This document shows positions 1 to 10,709 of a stretch of 64,000 nt of DNA, piece by piece. The translations under genes were made by a program, and so were the position numbers. The notes beneath the pieces were generated by a model. That model saw nothing but the letters and a program-made list of their open reading frames with translations, was not told where the DNA came from and ran no database searches. This DNA comes from Arion vulgaris (lineage: Eukaryota; Mollusca; Gastropoda; Stylommatophora; Arionidae), in the NCBI GenBank assembly GCA_020796225.1, contig CM036753.1:78797441-78861440 (forward strand), in the 5' to 3' direction. Numbering within the stretch: position 1 is the stretch's first letter; every line of letters starts with the position of its first letter.

Positions 1-191
1 AGTCGTTGATTTTCTAGGCACCTCTTATACGTTCAGTAGTTTGTCATTGCTTTCTGAACGGTGATGTATATTTTTACCTTTTTGTAAAAATCGCACGGAA
101 ACGAATTTGCTTCCAAACTTGTCCACCGAGGGGTTTGAAACAGGTACGCGTGGGTTGTGATCGAGCTCACTACCGCTGGAGCTACAGACGC
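1..191 (-). mobile_element. SINE-A copy, cut by the window edge
   Basis: Read on the minus strand, a tRNA-like head (GTAGCTCCAGCGGTAGTGAGC, then GTTTCAAACCCC as a B-box-like block) is followed by a body ending in the block GAAAGCAATGACAAACTACT and GCCTAGAAAATC. The same body recurs at 9.5, 17.3, 30.4, 33.6, 48.5 and 57.5 kb, which defines the family. The 3' end lies outside the window. Confidence 0.85.
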
Positions 192-400
192 TGACGTTCT
201 AATCGTACAATTGTTTAATTCCGTAAATAGTGAAGTTGATACACAAATGTGTTCTAGAACATCATTTCTATTGCTGCAACAAGTTACGATTATTAAGATT
301 TTCATTATTCACACGTGGTTACATATTCAATTTGATGAGATCAATGCTGTTGAATTCGTGCACAGTGGTCTGAGCCTCCCAAAAATGTTGAGAAAGGTAA

Positions 401-606
401 CATGCATTTTTTAAAATCCGATCCAGAAGCATTTGAGCTGAAAGCTCTTCGGCTCGGTGTCATGGACATCGTAACCCTTCGGCTCGGTGCCACGAACAAC
501 GTAAATCTGGGGAACCTGTAGCTTTTCTGCCAGTCCGCGGAGTTGAACCTGCACTTACAGAGGACTAGTCCAACGCGCTACGAACACGCTGGGCACGCAT
601 GCATTT
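401..606 (-). mobile_element. SINE-B copy with 9-bp target duplication
   Basis: On the minus strand this has a tRNA-like head with B box GGGTTCAACTCC-like sequence, then a body with two GGCACCGAGCCGAAG-type blocks and a small hairpin (GAGCT/AGCTC), ending GGATCGG plus A-rich tail. The sequence catgcattt occurs at 401-409 and again at 598-606, fitting a target-site duplication. Other copies are at 6.3, 30.6 and 39.5 kb. Confidence 0.85.
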
Positions 607-644
607 AGAAGAAGAGATATAAGTGAGACATAATAATCAGCATA

Positions 645-790
645 CATACCTCTTGAAGTGTTGGGCCGCTGGACGCTGCTGGATTTGCTGAGACGGAGAT
701 CGGAGCATCTATGGACATGTCCGGTGTGCTATGATGATAGTCCTCATATAACTGATAACTGACCTTTTGAAATCTCGTCTGGGGTAGAGT
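645..790 (+). mobile_element. LINE-R C-terminal fragment
   Basis: Positions 658-762 read in one frame as a C-terminus containing R-W-T-L-L-D-L-L-R-R-R-S-E-H-L-W-T-C-P-V-C and a stop. Related tails occur at 4.77-4.87 kb and 61.96-62.06 kb. In known non-LTR retrotransposons such an S-E-H-x-W-x-C-P-x-C ending lies just after the RNase H domain. It is a 5'-truncated tail with no upstream RNase H sequence here. Confidence 0.7.
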
Positions 791-943
791 GAGCACTTAT
801 AGGTCTGCAGGAAGTGCTGCAACGTGGTTTAGTAACTCTTGACTAAGAACCAACTACTAATTGTATAAACAAATTCTTTAACGTAGAACTGTCAATCATA
901 ATTTTATATGTCCTATCATTAAGACATTCGTTATCTTCTTTTT

Positions 944-1069
944 TGCCTGGTAGGAAAGTTACAATTATTTGCTTCTGCCGCCGCAGTGTATAATGTACTT
1001 CTTCTGTGCCTGGTAGGAAATATACAATTATTTGCTTCTGCCGCTGCAGTGTATAATGTATAATGTTAT
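944..1069. repeat. 63-bp tandem duplication
   Basis: Two near-identical units start at 944 and 1007 with tgcctggtaggaaa and share caattatttgcttctgccgc and gcagtgtataatgta. They differ at only a few bases. Nothing coding is recognised in them. Confidence 0.85.
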
Positions 1070-3479
1070 GGTAACTAGGTCAGTATAATTCTGATTTCCT
1101 TTATCATTCTCTGTTTATGTAATAGTGTTTCTTGAACTTGCTAGTCAACCCCCCATCCCTGCTCTCCCAGGTTATGTTGTCATATAGTATATTCTTCAAC
1201 ACGACTTTTGTATTGTGACAAAATGGATCAGAACAGTCTACATTTGAATATTTGTTTTAGCAGTAGTTTTTTTATATGCGAAAATAAGTTCAAATACTTG
1301 ATTCATATGACGTTTCAATTTCATTAGTTTATCATGCGATATCACCATGTCACAAAAGTCTCCAATTTCTTTGAATTAGTTTTGTCGATGTTTTCAAGAT
1401 ATATAATGCAAATAAGTATATATTTTTTATGGATATGAGCAGTTCAATCACTGATATAATTCGAGAACAAATGATTATAGTTCTTGCAGTGAGTCAGCTT
1501 ATTTACTTTAGTACAAGATTTGATGTTTTCCCCCCTAAGCGGACATATCGAGCAATGATACAGTTGTTTTATAGCCTTTATTAAATGGGACAGAAACGAC
1601 TTGTGCTTTGTACGGGGAATCAGGAGCAGGATACAAGATAACTATGCTTTACTTTCTCGTACTGCGCCCCGGATACACCTAACAAAGCAAGGATTGACAT
1701 AAACATCGCTGTGATAAAATCTACTATAGAACAATCCATGGTGTCTGAACGAAAATTAATCTTCGTATCTTCTGCATGCCTTCGAGGTTTTAATAGTTAT
1801 AGCAATGTCACATCTATAGCAGAAGACTGTCCATCTCGGGACGTTGAGTCATTTGTCACTTCGAGCCAAGCAATCTTCTGAGATTTTATATAAAGCACTG
1901 GCATATCACCCTGTACGATGTGTGGAAATAAACACTCTTATGAAGACGAAGAATATACACACAAAAATCCCTTTACAAGAAAGAATGAGTTCAAACTCCA
2001 ACTTCCTTGGGGACATCAATCACTTACTTACAACTGTCCTTCTATGCTGCTGTTGTTGATGTGTTTTATATGCTTGTCATTTACTATAGTCTTCGTCTAC
2101 TTTTTAACATAAATTAGCTGTGTTACTAATTGTAGAGATATGTCTTTGTGATGATTATTCTTGTTTCTGCTGATGCTATCATTATCAAATTTGACAACAC
2201 TCGGCGAGCACTCTCTGTTGGCTTGAACACAGGTAGATGTGATATTTTACAACAGACTGGTCCGTCATCATCTCAGAATATTCAATGAAAGATTCTAGTA
2301 AAAATAAACAAATTTGTCGCTCCATTTAGTTATTGAAATATTACTTATAATTCCTTCTTTAATTGCTATAATCACTTTTAAATTAATGATGTAAACTTTT
2401 AATGAATCTGAGAATTGAATTTTGCTGTCAATGTGCTCTAAAACAGATATTGTTTCAAGGTAAGTAATCCAATACATTTTACCAAATAAATTATTAAAGT
2501 AGAGTACTCTACCCTGTTCTCTTAATTCTTTCTATAACTTATACTTCTCATAATCAGGAATCCTATATAGCTGATTAGACCTTAATACATATTAAACATT
2601 AATTTAAACTTTTAATTGACTTAACATTAATGGAACACGTAATTTAAAGATTATACATTTGAAAAGAATCTTTACATTTACAAACAGACTATATTTCGGA
2701 CACAACTGAACTTTTAATTATGACACATTGAATAATGTTCAAGTATATCTGACTTGTCTCTTTAGTTTCGCAACTTGCGTTTAGAATTCACATTCAGTTT
2801 TCTCTTATATATTAACTTGAAAGTAATTGTCAGTTTTGTGCCAACTATTGTAATGTTAAGTATGGTTTGAAAAATAAGTTGCCTTGTTTGTGTAATGTCA
2901 ATTTTAATTCGCGATTGTATTATTTGCTTGAATTAAAGAGTTAGCTTTGACAATATTAGTGACAAATCAACATATTTCTCTGTGTCAGAATTGTTGCTTA
3001 TAAATATAATCAATGAAATGTCAAATATAATAAATAACTTTCTAGAATTATTCACAAGAAGTTGTTTCATATATTTATGTTTATGTTTTCAAGTCGTCCA
3101 AAACAAGACAATTTCTCATGTTGAAAAGAACATGTCTCGACATAAAGCGAATGTACTTTTATCTAAACAAAAAACAAAGAAAAACAATAGATAACAATGT
3201 TTCCGTACTGCTTACATTTTAGAAAATTGTTGGTTGTGAATACAAGATATCACAGACATTCTTGATGTCTCAGAACACAAATAGTTGCATATTGGATTAT
3301 TAATCCTTGTTTTTCTAGCTTTCTTTGAGCTGTTTGTTAAGCTTAATTTCCATTAGCTTATTGTGTTTAGTAATTACTTATTTTCAGAGATGTTTAGGAA
3401 TGTTAGTCTGAGTGTAGTTAGATCATCTAAAACAGGATTTTGCACACAAAAAAAAGTTCACAAAGTTTATATTGTATTG
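1070..3479. other. Unexplained AT-rich intergenic stretch
   Basis: No repeat family seen elsewhere in the window, no conserved protein motif and no strong tandem structure. Only short chance open frames are present. It could be intron or intergenic DNA. Confidence 0.6.
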
Positions 3480-3625
3480 TTAACCCTTTCGCCGTGCTAA
3501 TCCGATATACTGACTTGCAATATGTTTTAAAATAACGCAAAGCTAGTATATTGGCTAATTCAGTATACATTGTAATATGAATGTGTTCGGAAGCATTACA
3601 AAATATTACGGAATAAAAGGGTTAA
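3480..3625. mobile_element. TTAA-flanked MITE (piggyBac-like)
   Basis: The 146-bp element starts TTAACCCTTTCGCC and ends AAAAGGGTTAA, so the ends are short inverted repeats bounded by TTAA on both sides. TTAA targets and CCCTTT-type ends are known for piggyBac-superfamily elements. The interior (ctagtatattggctaattca and following) matches the element at 9927-10053 in inverse orientation. It has no coding capacity. Confidence 0.75.
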
Positions 3626-3726
3626 CAATGTTTGAAAAAAGCAATGCAAAATTCAATTTCTAGATTTAACTTTAGTTGTAATGAATTGTCCACATTCTTG
3701 TCACCTGTCTTCAATTTTGTTTTATT

Positions 3727-3922
3727 TCGCACGTTATGCAAAATCCAGGCATAGTCATGGGGCCTAATATGGTGCCACTTACTGATTTTTTCTTGAAGGT
3801 TTACTTTCCTATTACCAGTGACGCTCGCCAGTCAGACAGGCGAGCCATGCTCCGACTTCTGAGGTACTTGTAAATGATATCCCCAAGTTATGGGTCAGGG
3901 CCTCATTTAGTCTAACCACATA
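3727..3922 (-). mobile_element. SINE-G copy
   Basis: Shares with 5969-6122, 23850-24029 and 29612-29758 a body with CTCAGAAGTCGGAG-like sequence, a TTCAAGAAAAAATCAGT-type block and an end CTATGCCTGGATT. The head region (ACTTGGGGATATCATTTACA on the minus strand) also recurs at 6622-6700. Low-copy, diverged family. Confidence 0.7.
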
Positions 3923-4029
3923 TACGTAGGCCCACATGGGCTTTCTCTGCAAACTCATGAGGCAGAAAGATCAAGGTAGCCATTGGTGATTTAGTGGGAT
4001 AACAAGTAATATGAGAATGGAAGTACTTA

Positions 4030-4385
4030 GTTTGTTTGTTCCTTTCGTGCCAAAGACGTCACATAGGGCAGAGGATTTAGATCTCCATATGATGCGGTTC
4101 GTTGCTCCATGTGATGCAGTTTGTTGCTAGCAGTTGGAGATCTTGTATGGTTTTACATCCCAATAGTTTACTTTCTTGTTGGATGGTTCTTCGAAGAGTG
4201 GTCTTTGGTCTTCCACGTTTTTTTTCCCAACTGGTGACCACATAAGGACTTGTCGATTTAGTCTCTTTTCGTCTGATCTAAGAACATGACCTAAATATTT
4301 GCACCTTCGTTTCCTTATAATATTTGATACGGGTTGTTGGTGTGTTCTATCTCTGGAAGTACTGACGGTGACTAAATCATTACCC
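4030..4385 (-). mobile_element. LINE-K 3' end (C-terminal ORF2 remnant)
   Basis: The minus-strand frame holds I-I-R-K-R-R-C-K-Y-L-G-H-V-L-R-S-D-E-K-R-L-N-R-Q-V-L, the C-terminal domain after the reverse transcriptase in RTE-like LINEs, ending in Y-K-I-S-N-C and stop. It closely matches the plus-strand copy at 20575-20890, which also shares the untranslated 3' part. It is 5'-truncated, and a frame change replaces the R-G-R-P-K motif. Its 5' side abuts LINE-R at about 4.39 kb. Confidence 0.85.
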
Positions 4386-4399
4386 TGGCTGGAGTGACA

Positions 4400-4890
4400 A
4401 AGCCACACTCGTGCGCGCATTCTGAGTGATTCATTGAATATGATTTGAAAGGTAGAGGCTGGTTCAGTGTACATGCAATGGACTGAATCCTCCTACAAGC
4501 GTCAACAATTTGCAGAACTACATTCATCTTTGCACCAGAGCACATGAGTGTCGATGGCAATGAGAGGGCAGACAGGTTGGCTGGCTCTACCACCATATCA
4601 GGGTGTCAGTCAATGGATAGAGCTGACATTTTGAACGACCCCATAGAGTGTGGCAAAGAGAGAATTTTCATATAAACCAATCCATGTCAGCTGCTAGATT
4701 GCAAGGGCTTGGATTGAAGATTGAAGTGGTAAGTAAAGAACAGCACAACAGGTATGTGAGTAGGCCCATCAATCAACATCGAACTAGAACGGTTAGTCGC
4801 TGGACGCTATTGGAGATATTGTTAAGGAGATCGGAGCACCTATGAATATACTCCAAGGGCAATAAAGGTATTCTAAACTGAAACTGAATC
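4400..4890 (+). mobile_element. LINE-R RNase H and C-terminus, unexpanded copy
   Basis: After a frameshift-ridden start (I-L-S-D-S-L-N-M near 4412), positions 4545-4593 encode M-S-V-D-G-N-E-R-A-D-R-L-A-G-S, the last conserved motif of a LINE RNase H domain (G-N-E-x-A-D-x-L-A). A C-terminal part with N-Q-H-R-T-R-T-V-S-R-W-T-L-L-E-I-L follows. Several frame breaks make it a pseudogene. It matters because it carries one copy of the segment that is repeated about 66 times at 58.27-61.77 kb, with matching flanks on both sides. Confidence 0.85.
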
Positions 4891-5545
4891 TGAAACAACG
4901 TTTATTGCGCACATGTACAATTTTTGTGTGGCCATGCTGTCCTCGAATTCCATAACTTCTACGCCACGAGGTCACTAAAGCAGAATAACATCAACTTCTG
5001 TGTCGGTGACCCTTGTCTTGAAATGAGTCTTAATTGTTTGTCCACTTTCATTATCTTTTCGCTGCTTCCTTGCATTATCTTCCCCTTTCTGTCTTCTGTA
5101 AACCTTGTCTGTAGTTAATGGTCTTCCTTCCTCTTTGCTGTTTCCATCACTACATTTCACTTTTCTGTCTTCTGTAAACCGGTTCTGTAGTTAAAGGCCT
5201 TCAGTATTTATATAGGGATCTCTTTCAAGTTAAAATTGATTGTCAGATCAGTACAATTTCTTCTGCGAGCTCAATAAAAGAAAACAACACGCAACCTGTA
5301 TGATGACAATGATCTCTAGCTGCTTCTGATTACCAGATTGTAACATCCACGATTCTCTACCAAGGACTAAGCTACATGAAAGTAACAAAAATATTGTTTT
5401 CAATGTCTCACTTTCCTTTACATTGCTATTTTATTTTTGTTTCAATGAAATAGCTTTAATAATCTCAAACATTTGTGTTTTGTGGCCTAATTATTTATAA
5501 TTAATTACATTTTCAGTCATAGTCAGTTTTGAGTGGAACTATCTC
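4891..5545. other. Unassigned stretch with a 76-bp-spaced duplication
   Basis: The block tttctgtcttctgtaaacc occurs at 5086 and again at 5162, followed both times by a similar tgtagttaa sequence. Otherwise no family or coding sequence is recognised. Confidence 0.55.
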
Positions 5546-5554
5546 CTGCACATA

Positions 5555-5748
5555 GGGCATGACTACAAGCACTTTAGTGGAACCCACAGAGAAGGCGGAA
5601 AACAGACCTGGAGACGGAGTCTTCTTGAGAAACTGAAGGGTGCTGGACTATCCTGGGACGTCTTAAGAAAAACAGCCAGAGACAGGAAAAAGTGGAGAAC
5701 AACTAATGATGCCCTATGCTCCACGAGCAGCGGAGAGGAATAATTCAA
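5555..5748 (+). mobile_element. LINE 3' end, C-terminal remnant
   Basis: One frame reads G-G-K-Q-T-W-R-R-S-L-L-E-K-L-K-G-A-G-L-S-W-D-V-L-R-K-T-A then R-D-R-K-K-W-R, C-S-T-S-S-G-E-E and a stop. This is the typical last part of RTE/CR1-like ORF2 proteins (K-x-T-W-R-R ... S-W ... A-x-D-R-x-x-W-R). The frame is intact over about 60 residues but the copy is 5'-truncated. Confidence 0.8.
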
Positions 5749-5968
5749 GTAAGTCACACTCTCAATCGTCATTTTCTTAACCATGTTGTAACTAGGATTA
5801 AATATATAAATATTGCTTGTAACCAAGAGAGCTTTATAACCGGTAACACTCTGTCTGATGCTATCCCACTCGTTCACCAGCTGCTCACATTATCACTGAT
5901 TAATTATAACAATTTTCGTCCGTGTGCCATTTGTGGAAATATAATCACAGAACTCAGATATATAGATC

Positions 5969-6122
5969 TCTTCTTCTTCTTCTGCATTCGCACGTTATGA
6001 ATTCAGGCATAGTCGGGGTGCCAGGTATTACACTTCTGGCTGATGTTTGCGTGAAGGGCTGCTTTCCTTATTAACAGTGTCCCTCCATACAGACGGGTCT
6101 TCTCCGACTTCAGAGGCAGATA
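5969..6122 (-). mobile_element. SINE-G copy with (GAA)n tail
   Basis: The left edge is ctcttcttcttcttct, the complement of a (GAA)n tail. The body then matches SINE-G (aattcaggcatagtc ... cgtgaagggct ... gacttcagaggca). Confidence 0.7.
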
Positions 6123-6300
6123 TGTCAATGAAATAGTTTTCCTTTCAAAAAGTGGCAACGGATTGGAGCAGCGAATCTTTACCGCAACTAACTGTGTACA
6201 TCTAACCTCTGTTATTAACATCAATGAAGACTACATAATTAAGAGATAAGAATAATCTAGTCATGCTAATTTAGAGGTGAAATATTATTATTTATTTTTT

Positions 6301-6452
6301 TCGATCCAGAAGCACTTGAGCTTTTCAGCTCCTCGGCTCGGTGCCATGGACATCGTAACCCTTCGGTTCGGTGCCACGAACACCGTAAATCTGGAGAACC
6401 TGGGGTTTGTCACCGTCGTCTAACGCGCTACGAACACGGTGGGCAGGTAGGC
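6301..6452 (-). mobile_element. SINE-B copy with internal deletion
   Basis: The 3' part is near identical to the other SINE-B copies (cgatccagaagcacttgagc, then the two gctcggtgccatgg/gttcggtgccacg blocks). About 50 bp of the tRNA-like head, including the B box, is missing between gaacctggggttt and cgtctaacgcgctacgaac. Confidence 0.85.
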
Positions 6453-6621
6453 ATTAAATAATATAACAAGTTTATGACATAAAGCAGACAAGACACGAAA
6501 TGTGAAAGCTCTAGTGGTCATACATTTTTCCTGAGACAACACGCGGATAGAAAAAATAGGTAATTACACAAACATTAACTCATTCATTCGGAAATTTGTG
6601 TGTGTATAATACACAATTCCT

Positions 6622-6700
6622 GGTTCGACTACAGGAGACCCTGATACTTTACTTGGTGATCACAATTACAAGTATCTCTGAGATCGGAGTAAGTTTAGTT
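6622..6700 (+). mobile_element. SINE-G head fragment
   Basis: tggttcgactacaggagacc, then gatactttacttggtgatca and acaagtatctctgagatcgg matches the head of SINE-G copies seen in reverse at 3.9 and 24.0 kb. The body is missing. Confidence 0.55.
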
Positions 6701-7452
6701 TCAGATCATACTCCCTACACATCGAAATAGTCGGAGTAATGCTTGCCTAAATTTCGAAAGACAACTGATCAGGACAGCAAACCTTCACGAAAAAACAGCC
6801 TGATTCGCCGTATCTCCATAACTACGTCTGATTTCACAGATTGAAAGATCATGTACTGGAACAAGACCCTTTAAGAAATTTCAAATGTAATTCAGAACAA
6901 CACGTGAATATTTTAATGACCATGAACGTTTATTTTTTTCTATTTCAGCCTGCCTTATTCTGATATTTCTGTTTTCCATTTATCTTTCTTTCCTTTCTTA
7001 TTGTTCTGTCTATTTTCTTGATTTGATTTTCTTCTACATCCATCTTGAAATTAATGACTATCTAACTTTTTTACTTTTTCTCTTTTAGTAACGTTCTAGT
7101 TTTCTCTTTGTTTCCTGATTGCGTTTCACCTTCTTTCCTTGTTATTGTAATTGTACATGTTTTTCTTTAGTTTTCCTTAATGTAGCTGCTAGATTTTGTT
7201 GTTGTGTTTAACATTGAACAATTACAGTAAAAACCTTTGAATTATCTCTTCATTTCTCATGTTCTTCAAATGGATATAATTAAGATTCAACTCAGATTCT
7301 AATAAGATTTGTGTGACCTCTACAATTTGGTTTGCTATATCATTTTATTTGTTTGTTATATTGAGATCAAAGGCTCTTGAAGCCGAAACACGCATTTTCA
7401 ATCTAAGGACGAACCTTTTATTGGTTATATCAGAGCGTGTAGGCCAACTAAT
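6701..7452. other. Unexplained T-rich stretch
   Basis: Strongly AT-rich with pyrimidine runs on the plus strand at 6930-7180. No repeat family or protein motif is recognised. Confidence 0.55.
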
Positions 7453-7601
7453 ATTCTTCTTCTTCTTCAACCGACCGACCCATATCGACCACTTGTTAAC
7501 TACTCTTTGTGATTTGTAGGTTGTTCGATCATAAGAGCGATTAGACATTGTATCAGTTATGTGCCTACAAGTAGACAAGTCCGATTTATGCGACCATTTT
7601 T
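7453..7601 (-). mobile_element. SINE-C copy, 3' half
   Basis: On the minus strand: AAATCGGACTTGTCTACTTGTAGGC-like sequence, a block equivalent to AGAGCGATTAGACATTG, then ACAAATCACAAAGAGTAG and a (GAA)n tail. Matches copies at 24.3, 28.1, 40.4, 43.9 and 46.2 kb. Confidence 0.75.
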
Positions 7602-7779
7602 TATTTACTAGGACATGCCTTGTATACTAATCTTTGCTTCCCCTGAGAGATCTGCATGCAACACACAGGCGAAAGGCCAATAAATATGAAAAAATTAGAA
7701 TTTACTGCTTTTGGTAAATCCGAGAATTACCAGGGTTAATATGCTATGTAAAAATACATATTGCAGGGATATAATCTAA

Positions 7780-8045
7780 CCTGTTTTTCTTGATACAGGA
7801 GAGCATATTATCTATGATCTCTCTGCTAACATGTTTTTCTTGATACAGGAGAGCATATTATCTATGATCTCTCTGCTAACATGTTTTTCTTGGTACAGGA
7901 GAGCATATTATCTATGATCTCTCTGCTAACATGTTTTTCTTGATACAGGAGAGCATATTATCTATGATCTCTCTGCTAACATGTTTTTCTTGGTACAGGA
8001 GAGCATATTATCTATGATCTCTCTGCTAACATGTTTTTCTTGATA
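7780..8045. repeat. 50-bp tandem array, about 5 copies
   Basis: The block gagcatattatctatgatct begins at 7801, 7851, 7901, 7951 and 8001, so the period is exactly 50 bp. Copies are almost identical; a single A/G difference (tgatacagg or tggtacagg) alternates among units. Confidence 0.95.
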
Positions 8046-8104
8046 CAAGCGCTTATATAAGAATGATAACAACAACAACAAAATACAATGAGAACGCTCA
8101 AATG

Positions 8105-8237
8105 TGATTTTATCGTATGCTTATAGCTAAGTTTCAAGCTCTAATATTTGGTTTTATCGTATGTTGATAGCTAAGTTTCAAGCTCTAATATTTGGTTTTA
8201 TAGTATATTGATAGCTAAGTTTCAAGCTCTAATATTA
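8105..8237. repeat. 44-bp tandem array, 3 copies
   Basis: gctaagtttcaagctctaat starts at 8126, 8170 and 8214, giving a 44-bp period. Adjacent to but unrelated to the 50-bp array. Confidence 0.93.
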
Positions 8238-8387
8238 TAAGCATAATCCGCTGATCAAACGTAAAGAACACTCGGATAAAAAATAAATAAGATTGTTTCC
8301 TTTGACGAGTTATTTGTTTTATGACAGCTGCCATTTAAACAATTGTCATGACCTTCTCTTTCTTGATATCTTGACACTTTATTTTTT

Positions 8388-8705
8388 TTGATGATGCTGC
8401 AAGATTCCTTCAGGCTGGCATTGACAGTATGTCCCTTTCCTTATCACATGCCGTCTCAACATCGAAGGCTAGCTGTAGTTGACCTCCCAAAATTGCCTGT
8501 TTCTTGTCTTGATGTTGCACTCTGCTAGATTGTAATTTGTCAATCTCTTGATGTTCTCCCTCTCACTTGTGTCTCGATGTTCCCCTTGCTCGTTATCCTT
8601 CTACTTTCCTTCCTAATAAGGTTTTTATTAATGTGTCAAATGCCTTTTTATGTGTCCAAAATGTTTTATTTGTTTGATTTTCTTTTCTGTAGTCTTTTTT
8701 CTTTA
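8388..8705 (-). mobile_element. LINE-M 3' end
   Basis: The minus strand matches the 3' end of the LINE at 30147-31501 and the copy at 33917-34245: gatgttgag-type ending, a tgcaacatcaagacaag equivalent, then an F-W-x-H-x-K-x-H-like frame around 8640. It is degenerate, with several frame breaks. Confidence 0.7.
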
Positions 8706-8735
8706 CTTGTTTCTCTAGAATTTCTTTATAATAAT

Positions 8736-9020
8736 AATTCCTCTCGTACCGTTATACGTTACATAGGGCCTGCAAGTAATTTCTCCATACCGCTCTATCC
8801 TGGGCATCTCGCTCAATCTCCTCCATGGAACTGAGACCGATATTTCCTGCCTCTCTCAGCAAAGTTCGTTTCAGGGTCTCCTTAGGTCGACCTCTCTTTC
8901 TTGAACCTTTGCATCCCACTTCAATTTAATCGAATTTCTTTACTTGCCCTAATTTACTTTCCATGCAATACGACATATTCTTTGGTATTTCTACACATCA
9001 AAGACATTCATTCTGTCTTT
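8736..9020 (-). mobile_element. LINE-N 3' end
   Basis: On the minus strand it matches the plus-strand copy at 27180-27690: K-K-R-G-R-P-K-E-T-L-like residues, L-L-R-E-A-G-N-I-G-L-S-S-M-E-E-I-E-R-D, then A-Q-D-R and a conserved untranslated end. A further fragment lies at 49425-49570. Confidence 0.8.
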
Positions 9021-9189
9021 CATATAGTTGTTCATTGTCTTACCACACACAAGACCCAGTAAATATGGCACGTGATAATCGCCATGATTAGCTTATTTGC
9101 TATTTGTTTAGATGTTAGTAACTTACTCATGTCAATGAATCTATATTTGGATCTTCATATTCTCTTCCTAATCTACTTTTTACATCTGC

Positions 9190-9365
9190 CATCATCTATT
9201 GCCTTTTCCCAGATGGAAGATGGAATTGGTTGTCCACTCTTGCTGTTAAGCGTAGCGGTGGGAGCTTTAATTAGCGTTCCAGGGCCAGATGAATCGCCCT
9301 TGTTGTGTTATATCCGTATTTATTTAGTGCGGTCTTGATATTACCATCATATGTCATTCTAATAT
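9190..9365 (-). mobile_element. LINE-P 3' end fragment
   Basis: tcccagatggaagatggaatt, then ccactcttgctgttaagcgt and gatgaatcgcccttgttgtg match 41780-42012, 46434-46700 and, inverted, 25885-25960. This is the 3' end of a LINE whose C-terminal frame is best seen in the 46.4 kb copy. Confidence 0.8.
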
Positions 9366-9419
9366 GTGGATTTTGTTGTATGCATATTTTTCTCGCCGTT
9401 TAGCACTTTGATAAGCTTA

Positions 9420-9490
9420 AGGCGGGAGACCCACCCAGAACAAGGGTTGTATTTTTAAAAATTCACAGAAAAAAACTAACAAAGATATTG
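9420..9490. repeat. Paralogous empty site of the 39.5 kb SINE-B
   Basis: cagaacaagggttgtattttta then aaaattcacagaaaaaaact corresponds to the two flanks of the SINE-B at 39463-39684, without the insert. The two loci therefore share an older, unnamed repeat, and this one shows the state before insertion. Confidence 0.6.
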
Positions 9491-9518
9491 TGATACAAAT
9501 TGGCCATTATTAGTAGTA

Positions 9519-9757
9519 TGAAACAGTGGTGAGCTCGATCACAACCCAAGCGTACCTCGTTCAAACTCGGGGATGGGCAAGTTTAGAAGCAAATTAGTTC
9601 CCTTGAATTTTTACGAACGATAAAAATAGACCTCACAGTTCAGAAAGCAATGACAAACTACTGAACGTATAACTGGTGTCTAGAAAATCGGCTACTCGTT
9701 TATTGTTGTTGATGTCTAAGTCCTGTAAAGGATATGCCACGACTTTCATTTTTCAGT
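9519..9757 (+). mobile_element. SINE-A copy
   Basis: Head GTGGTGAGCTCGATCACAAC with B-box-like GTTCAAACTCG, SINE-A body with gttcagaaagcaatgacaaa and gtctagaaaatc, end gatatgccacgactttcatt. The first bases of the head are missing. Confidence 0.85.
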
Positions 9758-9926
9758 AACTGATGGTGATCTTCTGTATTCAACTTATAATATAACTTAA
9801 TTGTAACTTATCAACAGAAGAAATTATTTGCCATTGTAGAAGATTATTGAGATGTAACAAATCTATGTGACTTTGTGTCTCTTTGTCTTTATTGCAGGTA
9901 TTCTGTTATTCCAGAATCTTCTTTGA

Positions 9927-10053
9927 TTAATTGTTTTTATCTCCGGACTCTTTTATATTGCAATATATACTGAATTAGCTGGTATACTGGCGTTGTGTCA
10001 GCTTTAAAAATACCATGAGCTAGTATATTGGTACAGTAGGCCAAAAGGGTTAA
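9927..10053. mobile_element. TTAA-flanked MITE (piggyBac-like)
   Basis: Bounded by TTAA at 9927 and 10050. The right end CCAAAAGGGTTAA matches the end of the 3480-3625 element. The interior (tatactgaattagctggtat and gctagtatattgg) is that element's interior inverted. The left terminus is eroded. Confidence 0.65.
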
Positions 10054-10224
10054 TATATATTTTATGTGTTTATGGAAGATCTTTGTCGTTGTAGTAGATT
10101 CGCTGACGACACCGACTTATCTCATTTTAAGGGGTGACACTGTAACAGGCTGCGGCAATGAAGTTTGACTAATCGAGTAGGGATCGATCTATCTGTATCC
10201 TATTCGTGTGCTGTTTGACATATA

Positions 10225-10709
10225 TGCTTCTCCCAGAGAATTTCATTGTTGCCGTTCTGCCATCTTTCTATCAATTATTTTTACAATTTCAGGCCACAAT
10301 CTTTCAACAGTTCTCCTCCATGTTTCATTTAGACGTCCATGCCTTCTTTTGACATCCGCTGTTTTGACACCGAAGCTGTTCTGGCTAACGTCCCTACTGG
10401 CATACAACATACATTATCAACCCACATCCATCTTTTTCTTTTAATGAAGGTGAGTAATAAAAGTCTCCACTTTAGCTTGTTTGTTCTTTTTAAAAGTTTC
10501 TCATTTGCTATTGTATTTGAGCTGAATATTCGTAGGAGTTTTCTTAAACATTTATTTGAAATGCCCCAGCTTGATTATGATGTACAGCACTTACTGCTGT
10601 ATAATAATACTCACAGGACGCTACTTATATACATTTTTAGTTTTGCTTTAAGATTCAACACTTTGACTAGTTTTCTTTGATTGTAAGCTCTTTCTTCATA
10701 GACGTATTT
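10225..10709 (-). mobile_element. LINE 3' end abutting the pyrimidine array
   Basis: The minus strand reads K-R-K-R-W-M-W-V-D-N-V then A-S-V-S-K-Q-R-M-S-K-E-G-M-D-V, a decayed form of the R-R-W-x-W-I-G-H ... K-R-K-R-G-R-P LINE C-terminus. Upstream in the frame is an L-L-Y-S-S-K-C-C segment equivalent to L-x-Y-G-S-E-x-W. The 18-bp array begins exactly at its upstream edge. Confidence 0.7.

Noticed and set aside
7780..8045. CRISPR-like array
   Set aside because: Units are contiguous 50-bp copies with no variable spacers, no cas genes exist in the window, and the context is eukaryotic. The same holds for every other array here.
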